A DNA stretch of 64,000 bases from Clytia hemisphaerica (Eukaryota; Cnidaria; Hydrozoa; Leptothecata; Clytiidae), in NCBI GenBank assembly GCA_902728285.1, contig CACVBU010000219.1, positions 168,814-232,813 on the forward strand. Direction: 5' to 3'. The notes beneath the pieces were generated by a model. That model saw only the letters and a list, made by a program, of their open reading frames with translations. It did no database searches and was not told the origin of the DNA. Positions 1-10,079 of the stretch are shown piece by piece (position 1 is the stretch's first letter; each line of letters starts with the position of its first letter). The position numbers and the translations under genes are program-made.

Positions 1-437
1 TGCCGAGAAATGGCATTTCTAAGGCGAAAAATCGACGTTTTTGGCGTTTTCCGATGACGTCAGCATTTTCCTATGAGCATTTTCAGAAAAAATCATTCCC
101 ACAACTGGATAGCCCTGAATTAGTAGTATCCAAAAATGGTATGGTTTGTTAACTTTCGATGTCTAGATCTCGAGATATTTTAGTTTAAATATTGAAAATT
201 ATCGATATTTTTTGCTGAGTCAGCAGTTTTTCAGCATATTTATCCACCTTAAAAATGAATTATCTCGAGATCTATACATTGAAAGTTGACAAACCATACC
301 ATTTTTGGATACTACTAACTCAGGGCTATCCAGCTGTGGGGATGATTTTTTCTGAAAATGCTCATAGGAAAATGCTGACGTCATCGGAAAACGCTAAAAA
401 CGTCGATTTTTCGCCTTAAAAATGCCATTTCTCGGCA
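1..437. repeat. Large palindromic foldback element
   Basis: The first 437 bases are one imperfect palindrome. It opens with TGCCGAGAAATGGCATTTC and closes with its reverse complement GAAATGGCATTTCTCGGCA (as read on the other strand), and the two arms match over about 190 bases. The spacer near 215 is short. No protein is encoded. This fits a MITE or foldback element. The left boundary is the edge of the window, so the true end could lie outside. Confidence 0.8.
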
Positions 438-743
438 CCAGGTGGTCGAAACTTAACAAATAACCCCATTTTCTTTATCTACTTTTCACGCTGAATCCGT
501 TGGTAGTCTCAGATATTTGATTTTCAGACTTCGAAAAAAACGTTAGTAAAGGGGGGACCCTTGATAAGTTCTATCGATTAACTAAAAATCGATTCACTCG
601 AAAACTGCAGGAGATTCAAAGGGCAAATTTTTTTTGTCAATTCTACACCCTATTAGGAGCATAATATCAAAAATTTGCCCTGATCTAAGGGGTGCCCTAC
701 GAAGTGACACAATCCACTGCCTCGGCCGCTGGTCTATATATGT

Positions 744-1284
744 AGATTCCTAAATCAAAAAGTTTCCACGATATTATCGTGCAAGTAAAACGAGTAAATG
801 GCAATTTTTTGCGTTTCCAGGCAAAATTGCAAGGCCTGGAAATTCATGATTTTTGGGGGGGTCTTCAAATTAAAAAAAGACCTATATCACATGATAGAGC
901 TCTTCAAACTGAGCAAAAAAGTGTATTACACCAAAGTCCCAACTTCTCTAGATCAAAAGTTATGGGCCTATTTGTGGTCAAAAAGGTGTTTAATTTTGCA
1001 TAAATTAATGCAGATTGTGGGGAAATTCCCTGTTTTCCATCAGTTTTTTACCACAAATAGGCCAATAAATTTTGATCTAGAGAAGTTGGGACTTTGGTGT
1101 AATACACTTTTTTGCTCAGTTTGAAGAGCTCTATCATGTGATATAGGTCTTTTTTTTAATTGAAGACCCCCCAAAAATCATGAATTTCCAGGCCTTCCAA
1201 TTTTGCCTGGAAACGCAAAAAAATCGCCAATTACTCGTTACTTGCACGATAATATCGTGGAAACTTTTTGATTTTGTAATCTAG
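744..1284. repeat. Second palindromic MITE, about 540 bp
   Basis: The arms run from about 744 and back from about 1284. Both contain TTTCCACGATATTATCGTG, the segment around ATCACATGATAGAGCTCTTC, and a match through GATCAAAAGTTATGGGCC. The two open frames seen here on the plus strand lie entirely inside the arms and look like chance. No transposase is visible, so it is non-autonomous. Confidence 0.8.
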
Positions 1285-1383
1285 ACTAAATCTACACATA
1301 CTAATTAGCGAGTTTCCATTGTTTTTTTTGGAATCTAAAAGATGTATCACGAAACGAAACGTTTTTCGACCTCAGCCGCGCGA

Positions 1384-1755
1384 CTAATTAGGTTGTCTGT
1401 ACATCACTAGGATTGCAAAGTTTTCAGTGCTTGACTGAACACATAGAAGTTGTACATTTGGGGAGGTGTGAGAGTAAATTATTTCACATGAGGCAGCTAT
1501 ATCTTCTCTTATATTAAAGCAGACTCCTCCAGTGAATCTTCCTCTTAATTTTTTCTTTTGTGACAAATTACATTTGAACAAGGTGAAACCTTCAACTTCT
1601 AACTCTGCATCTTTGTGGTTATTGTTATTGAGTTTCCGACAGTCCAAAGAACAGCAAATTTTTATGACATATATACTTTTTATAAAAGGAACTTTGCTTG
1701 GTACAGTTTGTGGGCAGAGTCCCTGTGCATTAAAAAAAGCAAAGTTGTTAATCAT
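1384..1755 (-). pseudogene. Non-LTR retrotransposon ORF2, N-terminal endonuclease fragment
   Basis: The translation opens MINNFAFFNAQGLCPQTV and later contains GGVCFNIREDIA and ends VMYRQPN. This layout (N-A-x-G-L start, GGVC-x-x-IREDIA, then YRxPN) is that of the apurinic-type endonuclease/exonuclease/phosphatase domain at the start of ORF2 in CR1/L2-like LINEs. The stretch after KSIY is garbled compared with what such domains normally show, where a catalytic E-T-W-L would be expected, so a deletion or frameshift has occurred. Homology stops at about 1384. The remainder of ORF2 (reverse transcriptase) is missing. Confidence 0.75.
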
Positions 1756-2093
1756 TGAAATTGAATCGCTTGTTGAGGGATTGGAAAGTGTGGCCTGGCC
1801 ATTGATACAGTTGACATTGGAAATTGGGATGTTTTAGTGGGTAGTGTCTGTTGAAGGTGTTGAAGATGATTCTCCAAGGAGGAAATCATTTTGCTCAGGG
1901 TCTCCATGATTTCTTCCTTCATCAGACGAGCAATCTCTAAAAAATGGTCTGGTTCCGAAGGTTGTGTTTCTGCATCTTTTCCTCTTTTCAGTAGCTTGTT
2001 ATTATCATGTGATACAGTGTTTTTTACCAGAACAGGGTCTCTTCTGGTTTCCTTCACATGACATGAGTGAAGTGGCAGGTTTTGTTGAGACAT
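1752..2093 (-). pseudogene. Non-LTR retrotransposon ORF1-like, coiled-coil protein
   Basis: This 113-codon frame lies immediately upstream of the endonuclease ORF. Its stop codon overlaps the ORF2 start as ATGA. The middle (EIARLMKEEIMETLSKMISS onward) is a leucine/isoleucine heptad stretch that should form a coiled coil, as in many ORF1 proteins. The C-terminus is proline-rich. The upstream sequence to about 2200 remains open after one in-frame stop, so the original ORF1 may have been longer. No zinc knuckle is visible. The assignment rests on position and coiled coil rather than on a recognisable motif. Confidence 0.5.
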
Positions 2094-2209
2094 TCACCTT
2101 TGCGTATGGAATAAAGGACATTTTGGGATGGAAATCCATGCATATTTTTCCAAGATTGCATCCTCTTTGTTTGTTAGTACCATGTTGGTACTCACATTAG
2201 ACTATTAGT

Positions 2210-3530
2210 AATATAGACTAGCTGTCAGCTGGTGTTACACCCTCTGAGTAGAGTGTTGCTTACGCACAATAAAGCCCTTTGGATGGTGGGGGAGGGGTAA
2301 TATGCTTGAATTCAAAGCCCAAAGAACAAAATATTACCACTTATAACTGTTTGAAGCTGGAGAAACCACATATTTAATGTTTTGTGACGTCATTTTGGCC
2401 TTCAATGACGTCATCGACAGGGTAATAAACTTTTCACTTCACTGAAAGTATTTCTTCATTGGCTCAAAAGATTTTCTTGATGATTTCCAATCCAATGAGG
2501 CCAATCATTGCTTAATAAACCATTCTCAAACTCTAGATATTGCATTTTTTTCATTGAACCCTTAATGACCCAAATTGCATATACTCAGTTTTGTACCTCC
2601 CAAATATACCCTCTCAGCCTTTTCTCCATAAAATTTTTGATCCTATGAAGGGTCACCTATTTCTTGACTCCTTTCAAACATTGAGATATTGCATTTTTCC
2701 CGTTTTGATGACGTCATCAACCAGTTACATCAATATGCCTTCTTACACTGTCTTTAAAAATATAAATAAAAGTAATCACGGAAAAGGACGCGAAAAAAAA
2801 AAGACATAAGTGTGAGAACAGAGTAATCAAACTCGTTAGAAAAAGTACCATTAGAAGTCATAAAAAATCAACCTGAATAAATGCAATCGAAATCCCAGAG
2901 AACTTCATAATTCCCCAAACAACATTACATTACTATGTCAAACTCCCATTACATAAATTTTACAATTACATCAGAGTAGACTACGCTCGCCACCGAAGAG
3001 GTTTATTTGGAAAGGGTAATTACATTTAATTGTTCGCTTCTTTTTTAAAGATTGGCCGGGTTGGAAAAGTATGAATTTCTTTGTACATATTTTACCTACC
3101 CCAAATATTTAGGAGGCTGAGTTTTAAACAAATGGTCAAGTTGAAACGAACGATAAATGTATCAAGGTCTGTTTTATTTACCCCCTGGTGACTTAACAAA
3201 AGGGACTTAACTCGATGTTACAATCCAATTATTGAAAGTTTGTCTCTGCCTTTATATAATGAGCGAGACATACGTTCTCTGATTACGCAATTTTCATATT
3301 GACATTTTCGAGGCATTTTGATGTAACTGTCAACTGAATGAAAACGCCTTAAAATTCAGCCAAATTTGAAAGTCACACTGAAGCCTCATATAGATGACCG
3401 TGGTACTTAAAGGGTTAAAAGAAAACAAATGTTGTGATGGATTTCTCCCAATTCACCGTCTCTGACTAGTCAGTAGACAAGAATTCACTTCCAGCTCTAG
3501 CCAATGGCAATTGAGTCCTCGGGTTCCACA
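2210..3530. other. Gene-free stretch, dispersed repeat remnants
   Basis: No coding signal is seen. Short motifs recur, such as TGATGACGTCATC near 2400 and 2705 and ATATTGCATTTTT near 2535 and 2687, which look like eroded repeats. Nothing else is identifiable. Confidence 0.4.
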
Positions 3531-3531
3531 T

Positions 3532-3602
3532 GGACCTGTAGCTCAATAGTAGAGCAAATGCCAGCAAATGGCATGGTTGTGAGTTTGAGTCTCGCCGGAT
3601 CC
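3532..3602 (+). repeat. tRNA-derived sequence (SINE head or tRNA pseudogene)
   Basis: A 71-base tRNA-like fold is visible: acceptor arms GGACCTG and CGGATCC, a D arm TAGCTCAATAGTAGAGC, an anticodon arm ATGCC/GGCAT and a T arm GTGAG-TTTGAGT-CTCGC. It is not a good functional tRNA. The acceptor stem has mismatches, the base before the anticodon is G instead of T, and the T loop reads TTTGAGT. It is followed by a hairpin around CCGTTGG-TTTT-CCAACGG, as in SINE bodies. Confidence 0.55.
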
Positions 3603-3793
3603 GTTGGTTTTCCAACGGTTCTGGTGGCTGGTCAGAAGACAACATGAGAGCGACTGTATTCACTTCATTGTAAAACTAATGTTGGCAAAGAAAAGTTAAG
3701 TTTCTTTTAATGAAGTATGAAATGACCTCAATAAAGCACCCTCTTTTACCTGAATGTAATTCTTTAAACTTGTTGTTTACCTACCTACTTAGA

Positions 3794-5261
3794 ATGATGT
3801 TTAAAATGTCCAAGATTGCTAGAAAACTCATGACAGGAACAAACCTCCAACAACAAATAAGAAAGATATCTGGTTATGTTGCTGTAGATAATGGAACATT
3901 ATTTTATGAAAGGCATGGCTTAGGATCTGAAGCTGTTCTTTGTATCCCTGGTGCGCTTGGTTCAACTCAATCAGATTTTTCATACCAATTGAGCGAAATG
4001 TCAAAAGATTTCACAATGGTTTCATTTGATCCAAGAGGTTATGGAAAATCAAAGAAAGTATTCCGAGATTTATCAAAAAACTTTTACGAAGATGATGCTA
4101 AAGATGCAGTCAAGGTTATGGAAAAGTTAGGCATGTCAAATCACTTTTTTGTTGTATTTTGATTACTTTTTTAGTATCAATAAAACAAATGAAGGGGGTC
4201 TGATAACTGATTCTGCGACATTGAACATTAAAAAAAATGATTTAAAAAAAAAGAAAGATTTTTGTTTGGATAAATATTTATGCTTCACTTTTTCCCTAAA
4301 ATACTGTTGTTTTTTATGTTCCTGCAATCTTCATTGTACCAAGATAATTATAAATCTTATTATAAATTTTACACTTTGCTTTTTAGGTTTTGAGAAATAT
4401 TCCATTCTTGGCTGGAGTGATGGTGGTATGGTGGGAATGATAGTGGCAGCAATGGCACCTCATGTTGTAAATAACCTTGTAGTGTGGGGATCAAACGCCT
4501 TTTTGACAGAAAAAGACAAAGCATTGGGTGTCTCAATGAGAGATTTGAACAAATGGAGTGAAAGAATGAGAAAACCAATGGAAGGTAAAATTTTTCTTCG
4601 TTAAAAAAAAATCTTATTAGTCATTTGTGAAATATACGTTTGATACATAGGGGTTTTAAAATTTTCATGAAGACTGTTAGCCTTTTGGGGTAAAGGCTTC
4701 AAAGAAAATTGTCTACACAGAAAATCTGAACTAATTTTATATTCGAATGAATATTCGACCCTGGTAAACTCCAACACAGCACCCTTCTCAGCTGGCACAC
4801 AACGTTGTTTTAACGTTCAAATAACATCATTTAGACGTTATGAATGTCAAATGGACGTTGTTTTGACGTTGTGTGCTGTCTGGGTTTATTACATTACTAA
4901 GGTTTAGTTGGTGTACCCAACATCATATCATTGTAAAGATTGGTATTTAACTTTCTTTCCAGATATTTATGGTAAAGAAGGCTTGGAGAAGTTGTGGCAT
5001 GGATGGTGTGATGGCTATTCTGCTATTGATGACGTGTGTTGTGATAGCTTACCCAAAATCAAGTGTCCAACTTTCATTTTACACGGAATGAAAGACCCCA
5101 TGTTAGATTCCTGTCATTATAAATATCTACATGAAAATATCAAAGGTTCAGAACTTTACATATTTGAAAACGGCAAACATAACATTCACATGAGATATCA
5201 TGCAGAATTTAATGAACTGGTCACAGACTTTATCAGGAAAAATAATACATCCAAGCTGTGA
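3794..5261 (+). CDS. BPHL: Alpha/beta hydrolase, valacyclovir hydrolase (BPHL) family
   Basis: Three coding exons, join 3794-4130, 4387-4584, 4963-5261, give 277 residues, against 291 for human BPHL. The family is a serine hydrolase that cleaves alpha-amino acid esters, usually mitochondrial. Visible motifs are the oxyanion region CIPGALGS, FDPRGYG, the nucleophile elbow ILGWSDGGM (catalytic Ser), ILHGMKDPML (catalytic Asp) and GKHNIHMRY (catalytic His). The segment KWSERMRKPMEGDIYGKEG joins cleanly across intron 2. The start was chosen at 3794 because an acceptor-like TACCTACTTAG ends just before it and upstream codons look non-coding. Intron 1 needs a GC donor (AG|GCATGT) to keep frame. Intron 2 carries an AACGTT-rich MITE. 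The first in-frame ATG at 3710 is a less likely start. Confidence 0.9.
4131..4386 (+). other. GC-AG intron in the BPHL gene
   Basis: The only join that keeps the family sequence EKLG-FEKYSILGWSDGG is TTAG|GCATGT at 4131 with TTTTTAG| ending at 4386. A GT donor at 4135 would produce an immediate stop. AG|GCATGT is close to the usual GC-donor consensus. Confidence 0.7.
4789..4885. repeat. AACGTT-rich MITE, copy 1 (BPHL intron 2)
   Basis: A palindromic element of about 97 bases with ends CAGCTGGCACACAACGTTG and its complement. The interior is a string of AACGTT/GACGTT words. It is the same family as 27412-27508 and 50305-50402. Confidence 0.85.
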
Positions 5262-5743
5262 TGATGTCAGGATAACATTATAGTTCCACAAGAAAATTTA
5301 TTATGAAATCTTTACTATTTGTTATCAAGCAACGAAATTTTTGAAGGCGACGAGACCAGCCTCATAGTATCAGCCTACCCCAACATCGATAGTATTTTTA
5401 TGGGTTTCTTTACATATTTTGATTAGATTTTATTAGATAAATTTTGTAATATTTTCAATGCATTTATACAAAGCTTTTTTGTAGATTTTTATTTTATCGT
5501 TTTTAACTTAAGCTAAAGCTTTCTGCTTTGGTGTTAGTTGATTCGGTTTTTAGGTGTGTTTTGATTTTTTAGAGTTTTCTTGAGACTCTTGAGTATTATT
5601 TAGACATTGTTTGTCCTTTCGGTGAACATTTGTTGGAATCTCTTGTTAACCTTTTCGCAGTACATTGAGCAAGTTTCACAACTATTCTCTTATTTTTTTC
5701 CTTGTAGATAAAAAACAAATCTTAGGCCAACCAAACACCAACA

Positions 5744-6685
5744 ATGAAGCCACTTTTTCTTGATGGCGAACAAGTAGAACAACACTTACCATTACTCGAT
5801 TTGTTGGATGGCATTGAGAAAAGTTTTGTCAACTATTCCAATAAAATCGAAGGACTTATTCATCCTCAACGATTAGTTCTTAACGTCCAAAACAATGATT
5901 TATTTTTCGTCAAACCGGTTGTATCAACACCTGACAAAACAATTTGTACCAAACTCCTGACTCTATTTCCCGAGAACGAGGCCAAATACCAAGTACCGTC
6001 ACACCAAGCAATCGTTACTGTTTTTGATTCAGACACAGGTTCACTCCAAGCTGTCATGGATGGTGTTGCAGTGACCGATTTGAGGACAGCTGCTGCAAGT
6101 GCAATAGCTCGAAAGCACTTAGCACCTCGGGGTAATTCAAATATTCTAGCTATAGTGGGTACAGGGCATCAAGCTGTCAGTCATGTCAAGTTATTCCGTG
6201 CTGTCTCAGGTTACAAAGAGATTCGCGTGTGTAGTCGAAGTAATCCTCAGAGAGCGCAACAATTTGCAAAGCAATGGGGGATCAAAGCTGCTTCCAGCGT
6301 ACAGGAAGGTGTTCGAGACGCAGATATAGTTGTCACTGTCACCAAATCTTCGGCACAGCCTGTTGTCTTATACGAATGGCTCAAACCTAACGCCTTAGTT
6401 GTCATCGTCGGTTCACCCATATCAAGTCAACGTGATGTTGACAGTTCTACAATGTTGAACTCAATAGTGGTTGCTGATTCTAAACCGGGTGCTATGGAAA
6501 CGAGTGGTGACGTAATCCAATCAGGATGTGAAGTTCATGGGGAACTTGGGGAGGTCATTGGTGGAAAAATGAAAGTTGGTTTCGATAAAATGAGAGTTTT
6601 TAAGTCTTCTGGTCTAGCTGTGCAGGATTTAGTTGCTGGTAAAATAGTTGTGCAGAATTACAGAAAAGCAATTAGAGAATGTTAA
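5744..6685 (+). CDS. CRYM: Mu-crystallin / ketimine reductase (ornithine cyclodeaminase family)
   Basis: A single uninterrupted coding exon of 313 residues, essentially the full length of vertebrate CRYM. The family uses NAD(P)H to reduce cyclic ketimines in lysine/pipecolate metabolism, and the vertebrate protein also binds thyroid hormone. Visible features are MKPLFLDGEQVEQHLPLLDL at the start, the substrate-loop sequence TDLRTAAASAIARKHL, the Rossmann nucleotide-binding motif AIVGTGHQAVSHV and SSGLAVQDLVAGK near the C-terminus. A polypyrimidine tract and TTGTAG 36 bases before the ATG suggest a 5'UTR intron. It follows BPHL on the same strand with 482 bases between. Confidence 0.93.
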   Translation: MKPLFLDGEQVEQHLPLLDLLDGIEKSFVNYSNKIEGLIHPQRLVLNVQNNDLFFVKPVVSTPDKTICTKLLTLFPENEAKYQVPSHQAIVTVFDSDTGSLQAVMDGVAVTDLRTAAASAIARKHLAPRGNSNILAIVGTGHQAVSHVKLFRAVSGYKEIRVCSRSNPQRAQQFAKQWGIKAASSVQEGVRDADIVVTVTKSSAQPVVLYEWLKPNALVVIVGSPISSQRDVDSSTMLNSIVVADSKPGAMETSGDVIQSGCEVHGELGEVIGGKMKVGFDKMRVFKSSGLAVQDLVAGKIVVQNYRKAIREC

Positions 6686-7331
6686 TGGGAAATATATTTT
6701 CTGATTCATTGTTGGAGCCCAAGTATGGGAATGTAGTGTTTTAAATCTATAGACTTTAGTAATAATAAGTATGTTTTTCTTCTTTTCGACCATATTACTT
6801 TTTAGATATTGTTATAAAAGTGAAATTTTTTTATTAGCTGAATTTTTTATACATTTAAAATCATAGTGATTATGCGAAGCTCGACACTTAGTGTCTGTGC
6901 AGTCTGGGGACAATAGCAGTCTATGCTAAAGGCGAAACAAGTGTCTGCGGATAGATACATTTAAAATACATTTTGCCAGTTTAATATGAACCAATTCAAT
7001 TACTTTATTTAGAAAAAGCTGTTAACGATGAGCACATCGGTTTCGTTTGATTAAAATAATTCGGGTCCGCAGATCCCCTTTTGTTTGATTGCTCTGTTAT
7101 CTGTATTTCGGGTCTTTCAGATAATGTTGAAACGATATCGCCTGACACTAGCTAGACTTATTTGATAATTTTTTATCTGTTTAATAAAAAGATATTGTTT
7201 AATAAAAAGATATACGGCGAGGGCTGGAACGTTTTAATTCATTCTGCCTTCTTCACAATGTATCATTATTATTATTCTCGTTTCAGATACTTATAAATGT
7301 TTTCACAGAAATCAAAACAACAAAAAGGAAA

Positions 7332-7745
7332 ATGTTATTCACGTTAAAAGAATTGGAGAAATGGCTACAAGTGACCATCTTTGAGATCACGATCGCATGT
7401 GCATCCGCCCTTGTTTTTTCATTACTGTTGGCGTTGAAACTTGAAAACGTGCTAGACGCTTCATGGTGGACAATTTTCACGCCCTTATACGCCTGTGATA
7501 CACTGATTGCTTACTTTGATTTGATCGTTTTCATACATTTGTACAAAGCGAACGAACGACAGATGGCGGTCAAACGAATCATGATCAACACTACCATTAT
7601 ACTTTTGTTGATTATTTACAAAGTGTTGCTATGCCAACAATTGGAAGGTATAAAGCAAATGAGATATTCGACCATCCATTCACCCTTGTTTATTTTATTT
7701 TTCATACTTTTAGTTCGGTCTTGTATCGTTTCCGCAAATACCTGA
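7332..7745 (+). CDS. TMEM203: Transmembrane protein 203
   Basis: 137 residues in one exon, very close to the 136 of human TMEM203, which is also encoded by a single exon. The start MLFTLKELEKWLQVTIFEI, the SWWTIFTPLYACD loop, KVLLCQQLEGI and the ending SPLFILFFILLVRSC match the family. Four hydrophobic helices are visible. The known protein sits in the ER membrane and influences calcium stores and STING signalling. That role is family knowledge, not read from this DNA. An acceptor TTCTCGTTTCAG lies 46 bases upstream, so the 5'UTR is probably spliced. A short out-of-frame upstream ATG at 7297 opens 16 codons that overlap the true start. Confidence 0.92.
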   Translation: MLFTLKELEKWLQVTIFEITIACASALVFSLLLALKLENVLDASWWTIFTPLYACDTLIAYFDLIVFIHLYKANERQMAVKRIMINTTIILLLIIYKVLLCQQLEGIKQMRYSTIHSPLFILFFILLVRSCIVSANT

Positions 7746-7819
7746 ATGTGGTGAAGCAGGAGATTAATGAGATACAAGATGGAGCTCCTAACGAGAGTTA
7801 TATCTTCAGAAGCTTATGA

Positions 7820-8287
7820 CTGGTTTGTTCTTTCGTCTCACTTTTAAACGACAGAGAGATCAACTCAACTCAAAATAATGTATTAGATGAGTCAATGATA
7901 CGTATACCATTTTACGAAGAAGCTTATTGTGTGGATTTTCATCAGCTCTATGTGTGAGTGATTGTGGACCCGATTGTGGGCCTAATTTTTTCCGAATAAC
8001 GCGCTGAGTACTTCATTGGTGAGTCTTCATGGAAGAATTTGTAGGGTTATTTATGCAAGATTTGTTAATGTGGCAAATACAAAACAATTGCTAGTTCAAC
8101 TTGAGACGAACTGAATGTAATGAATGTGTAAATATTGTGAATAGTATTTACTGACATTTAGTCTCAAGAATGAGAAAACGAGAAAAAAATTCCTGGTGAT
8201 ATCATTGCTATATTTAAACCCCTAATCCCCGTTTATCAATTTTCGAAAATATTCTAGCTGTTAAAAGAAAATTCCCTTAAGCGGCTG
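7820..8287. other. Gene-free stretch after TMEM203
   Basis: Likely TMEM203 3'UTR and unique spacer. No coding or repeat structure is recognised. Confidence 0.4.
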
Positions 8288-8829
8288 CATAGTGGGCACC
8301 CCCCCCCCCTGGATTCTGGGGGGGTTGAGGATTTTCAGATTTTTAAAAATAGGTGGGGGTTGGGTTGATGAGAAATTTCAGGTGGGGGTAACCCTATGTA
8401 GGTGGGGGTAACATTTTTCAGGTGGGGGTTGTCAAGTTTTCTGTATTTAACTTTGTTTGATTTTGTACTTTTTTGTCTTTTTCAACTTTCCACATACTAT
8501 ACTAGATAAACATATAAACAAATCACAGCACTGAAGGTTAAAAAGAGTTCATTTTTTCTCCAGTATTTTCCTTTCCAGTTTGTAGTCCTCAGGACTTTTA
8601 ACTGGGATCTTTAGTGTTCCTAAAAGGAACAAGACCTCCAAATTCGAAGGTGTGATTCGATTGCGCCGTTTTGCGCATATGAGTTGGAGTATGGTGTAGC
8701 CCCTTTCTACCGGCGAGGTTGCTGAAAAAGGTGGGGGTTGGGCTGATATGAGATTTCAGGTGGGGGTAACCCTATGTAGGTGGGGGTGACCTTTTTCAGG
8801 TGGGGGTTGGAGGGGTGTTGCCCACTATG
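8288..8829. repeat. TIR element with internal AGGTGGGGGT repeats
   Basis: The ends are CATAGTGGGCACC and, inverted, GGTGTTGCCCACTATG. Inside each half the decamer AGGTGGGGGT recurs three to four times with the same spacing (8350-8430 and 8728-8815), around TGAGATTTCAGGTGG and CCTATGTAGG. G runs of five make quadruplex folding possible. No ORF is present, so this is a non-autonomous DNA element. Confidence 0.75.
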
Positions 8830-9350
8830 GGCTGACTTTGATAATACCTCATGGTGGGGCCTCCTTTTTATACATCACCGATATATTCAAAGATCTGATC
8901 TAATAAATGATCCGTCCCTGGTAATATCATACGTATATTAAGGAACGCTCCGGGGGAAGGGTGCTGATTTGAAAAGTTAGGAGTGCCATTTTAGAAATTT
9001 TGACTTTAGCCCCTCCATCCATAAAATCTTTCCCATGTTTTGGTCCAATTGAAATTTATTGTCAAATCTCCTTAACCTTTAGATATTTGTTCGAAGAAGG
9101 GCTGTTTACTGGCCCTCCACCAGCTGGCAATAGCTTAGAACCACTGCATGTTTGGCACTAAACTTTTGTAATCCTCCAAGGATTTTTGGAAAGTTTTCTT
9201 CGATTTTCGAAAACTTTTAATCAGTGTATTTTTAGCCTGAGATCCGATGTTAAAAATTTGATGTGGTTATTCTAATTTCGCGAGTCGGCAATATCACGTG
9301 CTTTTGGAGTTTTATTTTCGCGAAAAAGGCAAAATTTCGTAAAAGCACTA

Positions 9351-9706
9351 CATGTTTTTTTTATAAGCAAGTGTATGCCCCTTTACTTGGCCAGGCTCGT
9401 GTATGCTTAAGTTCTCAAATCATCCAGGCATAGATTATGCTTATGATTCATGCTTATAATAATTCACCCCGAGCCAAGTTTTTGTAAAATTTTAGAAATT
9501 TTGTAAAAATTTGTTCAGATTTGGGAGCAGTGGTAGCCGTGAAATGTCTTTTTTTTACTTGACCTCAACCAAACCATTTTAAACTGATAAAAAATGACAA
9601 CTTGAAAAATATTTCAGGCTGACACATATGCTTATTTTATGCTTAGGAATTCTACAAATCTGAGCCTTCATATGCTTATAAGCGTTATGCTTATAAAAAA
9701 AACATG
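9351..9706. repeat. TA-flanked MITE, CATGTTTTTTTTATAAGC family, copy 1
   Basis: The terminal inverted repeats read CATGTTTTTTTTATAAGCA and the complement, and a TA sits on both sides. The interior has repeated TATGCTTA words. A second copy lies at 44654-45036. The TA target and TIR suggest a Tc1/mariner-mobilised MITE. Confidence 0.85.
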
Positions 9707-9801
9707 TAAAATTAATCCGAAGTAATTTTTTTCTTAATGTAAGAAAATCCATTGTTCAGATTATAGTAGCGAGTAAACTAAACGCTGATATTTTTCGTTA
9801 T

Positions 9802-10073
9802 TGGGCTCGCATCCAGAAAAAAACCGTTCATAGGGGGTGGAAGATATATTGTCTAGGGGTTTCAAAAAGATCCTGAAAAACTACCATATCCATGGGGTGA
9901 ATATTTGCAATGTCCAGGGGTAAATTTTAGCGTCCAGGGGGTCGATTTGATGCTTGTCCAGGGGTAAAACGCGTGCTCAGGGGTGAAAAATCGAAATGTC
10001 CAGGGGTAGAATTTTTCATTGAAAAAAATGATATCCTCCACCCTCAATGAAAGATTTTTTCTGGAAGAGCCCA
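9802..10073. repeat. MITE with TGTCCAGGGGTA internal repeats
   Basis: The ends TGGGCTCnnnTCCAGAAAAAA and their complement enclose five or six copies of TGTCCAGGGGT-like words. An open frame on the minus strand (repeating FYPWT/FTPG) is just the translation of those repeats and is not a gene. Confidence 0.75.
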
Positions 10074-10079
10074 TTCTTT

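Noticed and set aside
779..1124. Overlapping plus-strand ORFs of 74 and 108 codons
   Set aside because: They lie wholly within the arms of a palindromic MITE.
3532..3602. Functional tRNA
   Set aside because: T33 is replaced by G, the acceptor stem is mismatched and the T loop is altered.
3466..3663. 65-codon minus-strand frame with RRDSNSQPCHLLAFALLLSY
   Set aside because: It is antisense to a tRNA-like sequence. Such translations are a common annotation artefact.
9862..10074. 70-codon minus-strand frame with repeating FYPWT/FTPG
   Set aside because: It is the translation of TGTCCAGGGGTA words inside a MITE with clear inverted ends.
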